64,000 nucleotides of DNA from Oligosphaera ethanolica (lineage in GTDB: Bacteria > Verrucomicrobiota > Lentisphaeria > Oligosphaerales > Oligosphaeraceae). The stretch is taken from contig NZ_JAUSVL010000001.1 of NCBI RefSeq assembly GCF_030814695.1, forward strand, positions 372,001 to 436,000, given 5' to 3'. Below are positions 9,178 through 17,497 of this stretch, one piece after another (the first letter of the stretch is position 1; every line of letters begins with the position of its first letter). The notes under the pieces are model-generated. The model did not search any database and was not told the origin of the DNA. It was given only the letters and a program-made list of their open reading frames with translations. The translations under genes were made by a program, and so were the position numbers.

Positions 9178-9423
9178 TTACTGCTTGGACCGGATCAGCT
9201 CCGTCAGCGTCGCGACGGATTTCAAGACGTCGGCAGTTATATCCGACGGCTCAAATTTGACCTCGAAGATTTCTTCCATGGCCACAATGAGCTCCAGCAG
9301 CAGGAACGAATCCACGCCGTATTCGGAAAGCTCGACATCCGTGGCGATTTCCGCCGGCGCGATATCCAAAAAAAGTCTTTCGACGATCAGCTCTTTGAGT
9401 TGCTGTTCCAATCCTTCAGCCAT
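9178..9423 (-). CDS. Stand-alone acyl carrier protein
   Basis: An 81-residue acidic four-helix carrier protein. The phosphopantetheine attachment site is Ser39 in GVDSFLLLELIVAMEE; the usual motif is DSL, here DSF. The start has GGAG eight bases upstream. It lies between the UspA-like gene (24 bp upstream) and the FAD oxidoreductase (13 bp downstream), not beside fabF or fabG, so it is probably a specialised carrier and not the housekeeping AcpP. No ketosynthase, adenylation domain or phosphopantetheinyl transferase is in the window, so the acyl group it would carry is unknown. Confidence 0.88.
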   Translation of the reverse strand: MAEGLEQQLKELIVERLFLDIAPAEIATDVELSEYGVDSFLLLELIVAMEEIFEVKFEPSDITADVLKSVATLTELIRSKQ

Positions 9424-9447
9424 GTTGCGCTCCTCTGCGTGGTCGGG

Positions 9448-9936
9448 TTATTCTGCACCCGGCGAAGCGTGGTCATTTCGCGGCAGGGGAATGACCAACA
9501 CCGGGCAAGTCGAACGTTTCACCACCTTTTCGGCAACCGTGCCGAAGAAGATGGACTGCAAGGCGCCACGGCCCTGCCGACCAAGGACAATCAGGTCGGC
9601 TTCAAGCTCACGGGCCACATCAATGATCTTCGCGTAATCTTTGCCAATGCGGAACTCCGCCCGGAAGGGCACGCCAGCGGGCACGCGGGGACGGTACTCG
9701 CCGGCAATCTTGGCGTCGAGCGCCTCCCGCGCATTTTTATCCACGTCGGTATCCAATTCGTAAATGTAGGTCTTCCAGAACTGCGCGTCGGGCTCGGGGA
9801 TGACATGAAGCAGAATGAGCTCGCAGCCATCGCGCTTGGCGGCCGCGTCCACCGCGAAATCGAAGGCGTAGTGGGCGTTGGCCGAAAAATCCGTGCAAAA
9901 CAGAACCCGCTTCATCTGAGTGTATTCCGCTGTCAT
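9448..9936 (-). CDS. Universal stress protein (UspA family), ATP-binding type
   Basis: A 162-residue single-domain Usp protein. The N-terminal strand and Asp are in KRVLFCTDFS. The ATP-loop GRQGRG plus FGT near residue 130 fits the G-x2-G-x9-G-T signature of ATP-binding Usp proteins. A GGAGG seven bases before the ATG at 9936 supports this start over an internal Met at codon 8. The gene follows dctM on the same strand after 97 bp. In the ectoine TRAP system TeaABCD of Halomonas, the fourth gene is an ATP-binding Usp protein (TeaD) that modulates transport, and a similar role is a reasonable inference here. Confidence 0.92.
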   Translation of the reverse strand: MTAEYTQMKRVLFCTDFSANAHYAFDFAVDAAAKRDGCELILLHVIPEPDAQFWKTYIYELDTDVDKNAREALDAKIAGEYRPRVPAGVPFRAEFRIGKDYAKIIDVARELEADLIVLGRQGRGALQSIFFGTVAEKVVKRSTCPVLVIPLPRNDHASPGAE

Positions 9937-10033
9937 GCTGCCACCTCCAGTGCCAATCTCCGCGGCTAAGCCGCCGTGGTACCTCTACAACGCAGGAATA
10001 GTTGAAATAATTGCCGAGACCGCGCCGGCGCGG

Positions 10034-11341
10034 TCACCGCGCCAGATAGCGCGGCAAGGCCAGGGCCAGGTCGGGAAAGACCAGCATCAATGCGGACATC
10101 AGCACGAGGATGACCACGTAGGGCCAAGCGCCGCGGAAGATGTCCTGCAGCGGTATTCGGCGATCAATACCACTGACCACGTAGACATTGACGCCGACCG
10201 GCGGTGTGATCACGCCCATCTGCACCACCAGCACCACCATGACGCCAAACCACACAGGGTCGTACTGCAGCGCTTTGATCACGGGGAAAAAGATCGGTAT
10301 GGTCAACAGCACCAGCGCCAGGGCATCAACCATGCAACCGGCCACGAGGTAGAACAGCAGGATGAGCGCCAGGGTCACCCAAGCGGGGACCGCCAAGGTC
10401 GTCAACGCGTTGGCCAGCTCGCTGGGCAGACGCGTCAGGGCCAGGAAACGCCCGAAGACCATCGCACCGGCGATGATGATCAGCACCATGGTCGACACCC
10501 GAATGGTTTCCATCAGCGACCGAACAAGGGTCTTCCAGCTCAGCGCGCGCCGGCAGAGTGCCACGACAATGCTGCCGGCGGCGCCGACAGCGGCGGCCTC
10601 CGTCGGCGTGAACCAGCCGATAAACATGCCGCCCATCACCAGCAGGAACAGCAGCGCGGTCTCAATCACGCCAAGGAGCGAGCGGAAACGCACACCCCAG
10701 CTGCAGGGCTCCGCCGGCGGCCCCAGCTCAGGCCGGAAGGCGCAGAGTGCCAGGCAGAAGAATGCGAACAGTCCCGTGAGGATCAACCCCGGTACCACGC
10801 CGGCCATGAACAGCGTGGCCGGCGACAGCTCGGTCATGATGCCGTACACAATGAATACTACGCTGGGCGGTATGAGCATGCCCAGGCTGCCACCGGCAGC
10901 GACCAGGCCGGCGCCCATGCCGAGGTGGTAGTTGTGCCGGCGCATCTCCGGCAGGGCCACCGAGGCGATGGTCGCCGCCGTCGCCGGTCCCGACCCGCAG
11001 ATGGCGCCAAACGCCGCGCAAGCGCCGATGGTCGCCACGCCCAGGCCGCCGGGAAGCCGCCCGAGCCAGCGATAGGCCGCGTCAAAAAGCCGGCGGCTGA
11101 TGCCCGCGTGAAAAGACACCTGGCCCATGAGAATGAAGAGCGGTATCACGCTCAAGTCGTACTTGCTGAAGGTCTCGTAGCTCACGCTTACCAGCATGTG
11201 AAAGGCCCCGACCGGGTTGTGGATGATCATGGCAAAGCCCATGCAACCCACCACCGCCAGCGCAAAGCCCACCGGCATGCTCAGCATCAACAACAGCAAC
11301 AACAAAAATATGCCCAGAACTCCAAGGGTAAATAGGCTCAT
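10034..11341 (-). CDS. dctM: TRAP transporter large permease (DctM family)
   Basis: A 435-residue, highly hydrophobic protein with about twelve membrane segments, the ion-coupled translocating subunit of a tripartite ATP-independent periplasmic transporter. Family segments are visible: PLFILMGQ, GSGPATAATIASVALPEM and PTEAAAVGA. The start at 11341 overlaps the dctQ stop by 4 bp. A longer upstream reading would run 70 codons into dctQ in another frame and is rejected. It moves the solute delivered by DctP, driven by Na+ or H+; the solute is typically an organic acid, sugar acid or compatible solute. Confidence 0.94.
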   Translation of the reverse strand: MSLFTLGVLGIFLLLLLLMLSMPVGFALAVVGCMGFAMIIHNPVGAFHMLVSVSYETFSKYDLSVIPLFILMGQVSFHAGISRRLFDAAYRWLGRLPGGLGVATIGACAAFGAICGSGPATAATIASVALPEMRRHNYHLGMGAGLVAAGGSLGMLIPPSVVFIVYGIMTELSPATLFMAGVVPGLILTGLFAFFCLALCAFRPELGPPAEPCSWGVRFRSLLGVIETALLFLLVMGGMFIGWFTPTEAAAVGAAGSIVVALCRRALSWKTLVRSLMETIRVSTMVLIIIAGAMVFGRFLALTRLPSELANALTTLAVPAWVTLALILLFYLVAGCMVDALALVLLTIPIFFPVIKALQYDPVWFGVMVVLVVQMGVITPPVGVNVYVVSGIDRRIPLQDIFRGAWPYVVILVLMSALMLVFPDLALALPRYLAR

Positions 11342-11829
11342 GGCTTCATCATCTCCTGTCCTGGATGCATCAAGTTGTAGAATTTGACCAGCACGACCAC
11401 GGCCAGCGAGAAGGCCATCAGCCACCACACCCAGAAAATGGGTATCTGCAAAGTCAACGTCACACTGCCACGCCGCAACAGCGTCCCGCCATAGACCACG
11501 CAACGCCACGACATGAAGCAGAACAGCAGCAACACCAGCGTTCGACACACGCTATCCGCCAAAACCCGGCCGACCCGCGGCATTTTGTGAAAGAAATACT
11601 CCACGGCAACATGGCCCTTGACGGCCGTGGTGTAGGGCAATGCCGTCACCACGCTGATACAGCCGGCGATGCTGACGATGTCCACCACGCCCGGCAAGGG
11701 ATGGCCCAGGCGCCGCATGATGATGTCCACGCAGGTGATGATCATCATCAGCAACACGCCCAACGCCGACACGCCAGCCAGCGTCATCACCAGCGCCGAC
11801 ACGCTTCGCTGATACACGTTCCACATCAT
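11338..11829 (-). CDS. dctQ: TRAP transporter small permease (DctQ family)
   Basis: A 163-residue protein with four predicted membrane helices and the DctQ-type pattern: MIITCVDIIMRRLG in the second helix and FFHKMP in the middle loop. Its start overlaps the dctP stop by 4 bp and its stop overlaps the dctM start by 4 bp, so P-Q-M are translationally coupled. It anchors and stabilises the DctM permease and helps dock the binding protein. Confidence 0.92.
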   Translation of the reverse strand: MMWNVYQRSVSALVMTLAGVSALGVLLMMIITCVDIIMRRLGHPLPGVVDIVSIAGCISVVTALPYTTAVKGHVAVEYFFHKMPRVGRVLADSVCRTLVLLLFCFMSWRCVVYGGTLLRRGSVTLTLQIPIFWVWWLMAFSLAVVVLVKFYNLMHPGQEMMKP

Positions 11830-12932
11830 GGCTGTTCTCCTTGTTTCGTGCTGTCACCCGTTGTCTGCGCAGCCGCGGCTGCCGCTCGGTTCCGCCGTGC
11901 GTCAGCGACCGCAGCCTTGAGGAAGGCCATGGCCTCCGTGCCCGGCAATCCCGCCGCGTCGGTCTTCTTCACCCAGTTTTCCAGCAACGGCACCATCGCC
12001 GCCGCCGCGATGGCGTCGTCTTCAGCTGACATGTCAGTGATGGTCTTGCCCAGTCCCTTGACGAATTCGAGCCCATCGCGATCCACCTGGTCCCAGGCGT
12101 TGCCATGCTGGTCGATCCATTCGCTATTGACCTCGCTGATAGCAGTCTTGATGTCCTCCGGGAAGCGTTCCCACACCTGTTTGTTCATGACCACGAACAT
12201 CGCCGTGGTGTAACCGGCCGCCGGCACTCTGGTAACATGGTTGATCACTTCCCCCTGCCGCCAGCCCTTGAGGGTCTCCATCGGGCAGAAGGTGCCATCG
12301 ACCACGCCACGCCGCAGCGCCTCGTAGGTGTCCGGCTGGCTCATGCCCACGGCATTCGCGCCCATGGCCTTGACCATCTGCGCGGTAATGCCCGTGCCGC
12401 GAATGCTCCGGCCTTTGAGGTCGCCCAGGGACGCCACCGGCTCCGTCGTCGCCAAGATCCCCGGACCATGCGCATGCACGTAGAGCACATGCACATCGGA
12501 CAGCTCCTTGGGCTGAAAGCGCGCAATGAAGTCGTTGGCAATGCGCGTCGCCGCCATGCCGTCCGGATAGCCCAGGGGCAAATCCAGGGCTTCCAGCAAG
12601 GGAAACAGCCCGCGCGTGTAGGCGAAACAACTCATGCCCACATCCGACACCCGATTGATTACGCAATCGAAATTCTCCGCCGCGCCAGTCAACGCCCCGC
12701 CGGGAAAGATATCGATCTGTACCCGACCATCCGTGCGGCGGTACACTTCGTCGGCCCATTCCCGAGCCAGCAGGCTGTGAATGTGCGAAGCCGGGAAAAA
12801 GACGCTGTAGGCCAGGCGGTACTCCGCGCCTTTCTCCCGTCCGCAGGACAATCCCAGCAGACACAAGGCCGTCAGCAACAGCAATCGGCCACCACGCCGC
12901 CACCACTGCGCTGACCATGTCGTCGTTCTCAT
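11826..12932 (-). CDS. dctP: TRAP transporter substrate-binding lipoprotein (DctP family)
   Basis: A 368-residue periplasmic solute receptor. The start at 12932 is preferred because it has an AAGAGAG ribosome site and begins a signal sequence ending in a lipobox (LCLLGLSCGRE), so the mature protein should be lipid-anchored. DctP features include the RSIRGTGI substrate-Arg region and MGANAVGMSQPDTYEALRRG. The C-terminus is Ala-rich. The order P-Q-M with coupled overlaps is a complete TRAP system. The ligand cannot be told from sequence by eye. Confidence 0.93.
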   Translation of the reverse strand: MRTTTWSAQWWRRGGRLLLLTALCLLGLSCGREKGAEYRLAYSVFFPASHIHSLLAREWADEVYRRTDGRVQIDIFPGGALTGAAENFDCVINRVSDVGMSCFAYTRGLFPLLEALDLPLGYPDGMAATRIANDFIARFQPKELSDVHVLYVHAHGPGILATTEPVASLGDLKGRSIRGTGITAQMVKAMGANAVGMSQPDTYEALRRGVVDGTFCPMETLKGWRQGEVINHVTRVPAAGYTTAMFVVMNKQVWERFPEDIKTAISEVNSEWIDQHGNAWDQVDRDGLEFVKGLGKTITDMSAEDDAIAAAAMVPLLENWVKKTDAAGLPGTEAMAFLKAAVADARRNRAAAAAAQTTGDSTKQGEQP

Positions 12933-12974
12933 AGTGCACTCTCTTTCTTCTCTTCGAACTTTGAGGGCTGCAAA

Positions 12975-13022
12975 CAAAAAAACACCGGAATCATGACCGT
13001 CGCGCGTCATGATGGCCGGTGT
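12975..13022 (-). terminator. Rho-independent terminator after the TIM-barrel gene
   Basis: Read on the minus strand, ACACCGG-ATCATGAC pairs with GTCATGAT-CCGGTGT across a short loop and is followed at once by a run of seven T. It separates the epimerase gene (stop at 13073) from dctP (start at 12932), so the TRAP operon very likely has its own promoter. Confidence 0.75.
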
Positions 13023-13072
13023 GCTGTCCGCTGCTGCGTCTGCGCCGGCTGGATCGCCGGCCTCGGGCGCAG

Positions 13073-13927
13073 TCAGATTTTCTGCCGCAGGAATTCCACG
13101 GCGCGGCGTATATCCGCTTCGGGGTTGGCTCCGACCTCACGCTCAACGGTCAGATAGCCCGCATAACCCACTTCGGAAAGGGCCGCTAAATAGCGATCCC
13201 AGTCCACTTTTCCTTCTCCAAGCGGCAGCTCATTGAAAAGCTCGCCGATATTGAGTCCCTCGACGCCCCCTTCGGCAAAAGCCGCATAGACCTTCACCGG
13301 GTCACAGGGACGGTATTGCACGCCGTCCTTGGCGTGCGTGTGCTTGATGTGCCGGCGCAAGGCGTACACCGCCTCCACCGGATCGTCATTCAAGACCATG
13401 ATCAGATTGGCCGGGTCGAGATTGACGCCCACGCCGCACGAATCGACCTCGTCCAGAAAAGCCGCCAGGCGCGCCGCCGGCTCGGGACCGGTCTCTATCG
13501 CAAAAGCCACGCCGCGATCCGCTGCATAGGCGCCGATGTCCTTGCACACGACCAGCTGGTTGCGGTACACGGGCGAGCTGCTGTCCTCTGGCACCACGCC
13601 GATATGCGTGGTCACCACCGTCGTGCCCAAATCCACCGCCAGATCGACGATCGCCTTGGAACGCCGCGTCTTCACCGCGTTCTCGGCGGCAATCTGAAAG
13701 CCGTGGCCGCCAAGATCACCGCATAAGGCCGAGATCTCCAGGCCATTGTCCGCAACCAACGCGCGAAACGCGCGACGATCCGCCGCACTCAACGCCTCGG
13801 CACTCATCGCGCCGTCGACCACATAGACCTGAATGCCGTCCGCACCCACCTCACGGGCCTTGCGCACACCAGCCGGTATCGGCAGCCGAAATGAATCAAC
13901 CATCACGCCTATTTTGAATCGCGACAT
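13073..13927 (-). CDS. Sugar phosphate isomerase/epimerase-like TIM barrel
   Basis: A 284-residue protein of the xylose-isomerase-like / AP-endonuclease-2 superfamily. Metal-site positions of the barrel are recognisable: Glu in AIETGPE, Asp in NLDPAN, His in IKHTHAKDG and Glu in LTVERE. There is no signal peptide; the start has AAGGA upstream. A strong terminator follows. Members isomerise or epimerise free keto sugars and inositol derivatives and often work with Gfo/Idh/MocA dehydrogenases, four of which are in this window. Confidence 0.9.
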   Translation of the reverse strand: MSRFKIGVMVDSFRLPIPAGVRKAREVGADGIQVYVVDGAMSAEALSAADRRAFRALVADNGLEISALCGDLGGHGFQIAAENAVKTRRSKAIVDLAVDLGTTVVTTHIGVVPEDSSSPVYRNQLVVCKDIGAYAADRGVAFAIETGPEPAARLAAFLDEVDSCGVGVNLDPANLIMVLNDDPVEAVYALRRHIKHTHAKDGVQYRPCDPVKVYAAFAEGGVEGLNIGELFNELPLGEGKVDWDRYLAALSEVGYAGYLTVEREVGANPEADIRRAVEFLRQKI

Positions 13928-14128
13928 GAACGCCGTCCTTCACTTTTCAACACTGTCACACCAACAAAATCCGGGAAAAACGGCCGCTAATATAGCACGC
14001 TTTGCCACGCGCAAAGCACCGCCGCGCATTTATCAAGCGAAACAACGCAACGGCTCAGCCATTGCTACCGGCCGGTCCCTGGGGACGCCTGGGACTGCTG
14101 GGACCGACTTGGCGCCGATTGCCGACGC

Positions 14129-15100
14129 TTATTGCAGCAGCTCGTTGATCTGTCCGATATAGCCGGCGTAGAAGCTGATGATGCGGTAGCCGATGTAGAG
14201 GACGAGGCAGCCGTAGAGTGCTTTCGGCGCCATGAGGGCGGCGATTTCGAGCTGGCGTTCGCCGTCGTTGGCGCAGAAGGTGGCGATGCGTTCGGCGCTG
14301 GCGTCGAGGGTGCCGCTCATTTCGCCGGTATCAATCAGCGCCGGGATACTCGACTGCCGTTCTCGGCCGCTGCTGGTTTTGTGGTAAGCGGCGGCAAAGG
14401 CCTCGCCGTGTTGGTCGATACGCTTGGCGATGCGCAGGAAGCGCAGCTGGTAAGCCCGGTTGCTGCAACTTTCCGCCGCCAGTTTGATGGCGTTGACCAT
14501 GCCGATGCCGGCATTAAGACAGAGCGACAAGGCGCGGAAAAAGCTGGCATTTTCGAGATTGAACTGCACGGCGCCCAGCACCGGCACGGCGTCCAACAGG
14601 GTTCCAACCAGGCGACTGCGAAACAGCCCCGGCGCCAAGGCCCGCAGCAAGATGAAGATCACCCAAGGCACGGCATACCACAAAATCAGGCGAGAGACGA
14701 CCTGGGGCATCGTCAGCTGGCCGATGGCGACATCCACCACGCAGAGTATCGGCCCCGCCACATGATACATCAGCAGCGGATACAACATCCCGCTGATGAC
14801 TTTCTGGCGGAGGCGCTGCCGCAGCGCAAACCAGTCGCTCAGCGAGCGAAAACAGCGGTCCAGCTGCCCGCTGTATTCGCCGGCGGCGGCGACATTGCAC
14901 TCGAAGCTGCTGAAACAGCTCATGCCCCGCATAGCTTCGGCCAGCGTCGAACCGCCCTGCAGACTTTCCCGCAGCTGCCGAGCCACGCGATTGAAACGTC
15001 CGGGATAATGCTGTTCCAAGGCGCGCAAGATGGGCAGGCCAGCGCCAAGCAAGGTGGCCAGAGTGTCATAATACTGGCTGCGATCACCTAATGCGCTCAT
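14129..15100 (-). CDS. Type II secretion / type IV pilus F-family inner-membrane protein (GspF/PilC-like, short)
   Basis: About 323 residues with two T2SSF repeats: the first covers residues ~5-115 (GAGLPILRALEQ, GEYSGQLDRCF), the second ~190-320 (NAGIGMVNAIKLAAES, DTGEMSGTLDASAERIA). Membrane segments follow each repeat. Canonical GspF/PilC proteins are about 400 residues and have an extra N-terminal cytoplasmic stretch that is missing here. Start 15100 is chosen because GAGG is nine bases upstream; the ATG at 15109 would have no spacing. No GspE or GspG gene is adjacent. It may assemble the prepilin-like proteins encoded elsewhere in the window, but this is inference. Confidence 0.85.
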   Translation of the reverse strand: MSALGDRSQYYDTLATLLGAGLPILRALEQHYPGRFNRVARQLRESLQGGSTLAEAMRGMSCFSSFECNVAAAGEYSGQLDRCFRSLSDWFALRQRLRQKVISGMLYPLLMYHVAGPILCVVDVAIGQLTMPQVVSRLILWYAVPWVIFILLRALAPGLFRSRLVGTLLDAVPVLGAVQFNLENASFFRALSLCLNAGIGMVNAIKLAAESCSNRAYQLRFLRIAKRIDQHGEAFAAAYHKTSSGRERQSSIPALIDTGEMSGTLDASAERIATFCANDGERQLEIAALMAPKALYGCLVLYIGYRIISFYAGYIGQINELLQ

Positions 15101-15166
15101 AGCCACCATCCTCGGGTTGCGTTACTGCGCCGCGACAGGGCGCAAACAGAATGCGGGCGGGGTGCG

Positions 15167-16177
15167 TCAGATCTTGGTCAGCACGCCCTGGCGATAGAGC
15201 AAGGTCATGAAGCGCGTGTCGAGCGTATGACCGGCCTTGTAGGACACGATCTTGCCGCAGAGCCGGCCTTTGTCCAAAAGCGACAATGCCGCGATGAGAT
15301 CCAGGCAAGCGCGATGCCAGACGGCCTCCAGTGACTTGCCGTCGTGCAGCAGCTTGGGGGTGTTGACATAGGCGCGCTTGCCCGCGACCAAAATGTTGTC
15401 TTTCGTGTAGCCCAGGTTGCGTGTGTCGGCAAAAAGTTTGCCGATGGTCTTCATGTAGAACATCACCGCCTGAGAGCAGTTGGTGCGCGCGTGCGCGCCG
15501 TGCACAAAGGCGTCGTCCCAGACATCGAAAACCACGCGCTGCTTGCCGATGGCCGTCGGAAAATCAATGGCCACATCCAGAGTCAGCTTGCGATCGCCCG
15601 CAGCAGCTGGATAATAGGTCAGGAAACCGCCATTGGGACCGACGATGGTCGCCGGCTCCTTGACGGTCAAAAAGGTCACCGGCCGTGCTTTGTCAACAAC
15701 GATGCCGGCTTTGCGGATGCCCTCGACGATCGGCATGCTGCCGACCTCGAAGAGCGGCGGGTCACCGCTATCCATGCCGATGCGCACATTGTCCAGCCCC
15801 AAGCCAAGGCGATGGGCGACGATGTGTTCGGTCATACGCACGTAATTGTGGGGATTACCGCTACGCAGAACGACATTTCGTTGCGCGGTCCAGACATTGC
15901 GGACCGATACGCGGATCGGCAACTGCTCATTGAGGTCCAGCCGTTCCAGCCACCAGCCACGACGAGCGCTGGGCTCGAAGAACAGCGTGCTGCTGATGCC
16001 TTTGCTGTAGGTCGCCGGGCCGGTCACATGAAAGCGCCCGCCCAGCGTCGTCTCGTAGGGCTGCGGCTGCCAGCCGTCGGGAGCCATAAAGCTCATGTCA
16101 ACCGGGATGGCCGCGTGGGCCTCCTGGCTCAAGCGCAACAGATATTCATCACCAGCCAGTATCCTGCTGTCGTCCAT
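15167..16177 (-). CDS. Divergent LpxC-like deacetylase homologue
   Basis: A 336-residue protein that follows LpxC (UDP-3-O-acyl-GlcNAc deacetylase) through most of its length: TEHIVAHRLGLGLDNV corresponds to the family VEH-GLGIDN segment, then PLFEVGSMPIV, ARTNCSQ and the C-terminal AGHTLD. Glu117 and His118 match the conserved Glu-His pair and His317 the conserved GH. The second zinc segment reads WHRACLDLIAAL, so His288 and Asp293 are five apart instead of the usual four, and the next conserved Asp is Ala297. It may have an altered metal site, another substrate, or no activity. It has AAAGGA upstream and lies 66 bp before the GspF-like gene. Confidence 0.75.
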   Translation of the reverse strand: MDDSRILAGDEYLLRLSQEAHAAIPVDMSFMAPDGWQPQPYETTLGGRFHVTGPATYSKGISSTLFFEPSARRGWWLERLDLNEQLPIRVSVRNVWTAQRNVVLRSGNPHNYVRMTEHIVAHRLGLGLDNVRIGMDSGDPPLFEVGSMPIVEGIRKAGIVVDKARPVTFLTVKEPATIVGPNGGFLTYYPAAAGDRKLTLDVAIDFPTAIGKQRVVFDVWDDAFVHGAHARTNCSQAVMFYMKTIGKLFADTRNLGYTKDNILVAGKRAYVNTPKLLHDGKSLEAVWHRACLDLIAALSLLDKGRLCGKIVSYKAGHTLDTRFMTLLYRQGVLTKI

Positions 16178-16208
16178 GCCGTCCTTTCACAATGCCGTCG
16201 TCATGCCG

Positions 16209-16241
16209 CAAAAATACGGGGCGGCTCGAAGTCCGCCCCGC
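16209..16241 (-). terminator. Terminator downstream of the Gfo/Idh/MocA gene at 16268
   Basis: On the minus strand CGGGGCGG, loop, CCGCCCCG is followed by TATTTTT. It lies 27 bp past the dehydrogenase stop and before the LpxC-like start, so it separates the two genes. Confidence 0.7.
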
Positions 16242-16267
16242 ATCCATTCAGCTTTGCGTGCGTGTCA

Positions 16268-17374
16268 TCAATCGATGGTGACTTCCTTGCCGGCGGCGGC
16301 CGAGCGGTAGATACCGTCGATCATCTTCTGCACCGCCATGCCGGATTCGCCGGGGGCGCGCAGGGGCGAGCCGGTCAGACAGGCGTCGGCGAAGTTCTTC
16401 AACTTGGCCACAAACAACGAGTTGAACTGCGTGCCGGGCAGGAACGCGGCCTTGGAGTTGATCATCGTCCCGGCGTGGTCCGTAAAGAGAGTCGACGTTT
16501 CCCAGTTGAAACCGCCCTTGGTGCCCATGATCTCAAAATTCCACACGTCTTTTTCAATGTGGGCGCTGAAGGACGCCTCGACCTGCATCAACGCGCCGGT
16601 GTCAAAGCGGATCTGGCCGATCGCCAGGTCTTCGACCGTGAAGGTCTTCCAGTCCCAGTTGGGCCACATGCTGGTCACTTCCGACGGCTTGTCGCCAATG
16701 TAGGTCCAGCAGTTGCCGGACGCCGACACCGGCTTGGGCTCGCCCATGCAGTAGTGCGCGGACTCCATCACGTGCACACCGATGTCAATCATCGGGCCGC
16801 CGCCCTGGAGCTCTTTCTGACCGAAGACGCCCCAGTTCGGAATACCGCGGCGACGCAGCGCGCGACACTTCACAAAAAGAATGTCGCCGATGTCGCCGGC
16901 GGCCATCGCCCGCTTGAACATCTCGCAGGACGGATGATAGCGGTACTGGAAGCCCGTGCAAAGCAGCTTGCCATTCTTCTTGGCGGCATCGACCATCATC
17001 TGGCACTCGGCCGGAGACATGGCCATGGGCTTCTCGGTAATGACGTTACAGCCGGCGTTTAACGCGGCCACGGCAGCAGGCATGTGCACGCCATTCGGAG
17101 TGCAGACGTCAACCACATCCGGCTTGATCTCAGCCAGCAGGTCGTCCCACTTCTCGTAGGTGGCCTGAATGCCGTATTTCTCGTTCATCAGCTTCAGGCG
17201 ATCGGGCTTGATATCACAACCGGCGACGACTTCGATCTCCGGTATCTGCTTGATGGCGTCAAGATGTGTCGTGCTGATGCCACCGCAGCCCACAATCGCC
17301 CAGCGCAATTTCTTGCCGACTTCCCGTTTCTCTTCCGTCGCAAATGATTCCGTGCCTACTGCATTGTTCGACAT
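16268..17374 (-). CDS. Gfo/Idh/MocA family oxidoreductase
   Basis: A 368-residue cytoplasmic NAD(P)-dependent dehydrogenase: Rossmann motif AIVGCGGIS, catalytic-lysine motif TEKPMAM, and the alpha/beta C-domain with the GGGPMIDIGVH segment. AGGGAGA lies before the start. It is closely similar along its whole length to the gene at 24175, including an N-terminal tail before the Rossmann fold (NAVGTESFAT here, NSVGTQSFAT there), so the two are paralogues. The enzyme would oxidise or reduce a sugar, inositol or sugar acid; the substrate is unknown. Confidence 0.92.
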   Translation of the reverse strand: MSNNAVGTESFATEEKREVGKKLRWAIVGCGGISTTHLDAIKQIPEIEVVAGCDIKPDRLKLMNEKYGIQATYEKWDDLLAEIKPDVVDVCTPNGVHMPAAVAALNAGCNVITEKPMAMSPAECQMMVDAAKKNGKLLCTGFQYRYHPSCEMFKRAMAAGDIGDILFVKCRALRRRGIPNWGVFGQKELQGGGPMIDIGVHVMESAHYCMGEPKPVSASGNCWTYIGDKPSEVTSMWPNWDWKTFTVEDLAIGQIRFDTGALMQVEASFSAHIEKDVWNFEIMGTKGGFNWETSTLFTDHAGTMINSKAAFLPGTQFNSLFVAKLKNFADACLTGSPLRAPGESGMAVQKMIDGIYRSAAAGKEVTID

Positions 17375-17497
17375 GCCGTTCTCCCTTTTTCTGTTGTATT
17401 TCGCCGAAACAACGCAACTCGCGTCTTCAGCATAAATGGCCTAAAATATAACCCGTTGCTGATAAGCCGGCGGACGCCCCCGAAAAAAAGATGATTT

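Noticed and set aside
6110-9423. Complete OleABCD hydrocarbon pathway
   Set aside because: Only an OleB-like hydrolase and a generic SDR are present; no thiolase-like OleA or AMP-ligase OleC is visible.
9920-11335. 471-codon plus-strand ORF rich in His, Gln and Asp
   Set aside because: It is antisense to dctM; the composition is what hydrophobic membrane codons give when read backwards.
15344-17062. 572-codon plus-strand ORF
   Set aside because: It spans the antisense of the LpxC-like gene and the Gfo/Idh/MocA gene, including the terminator between them; no domain.
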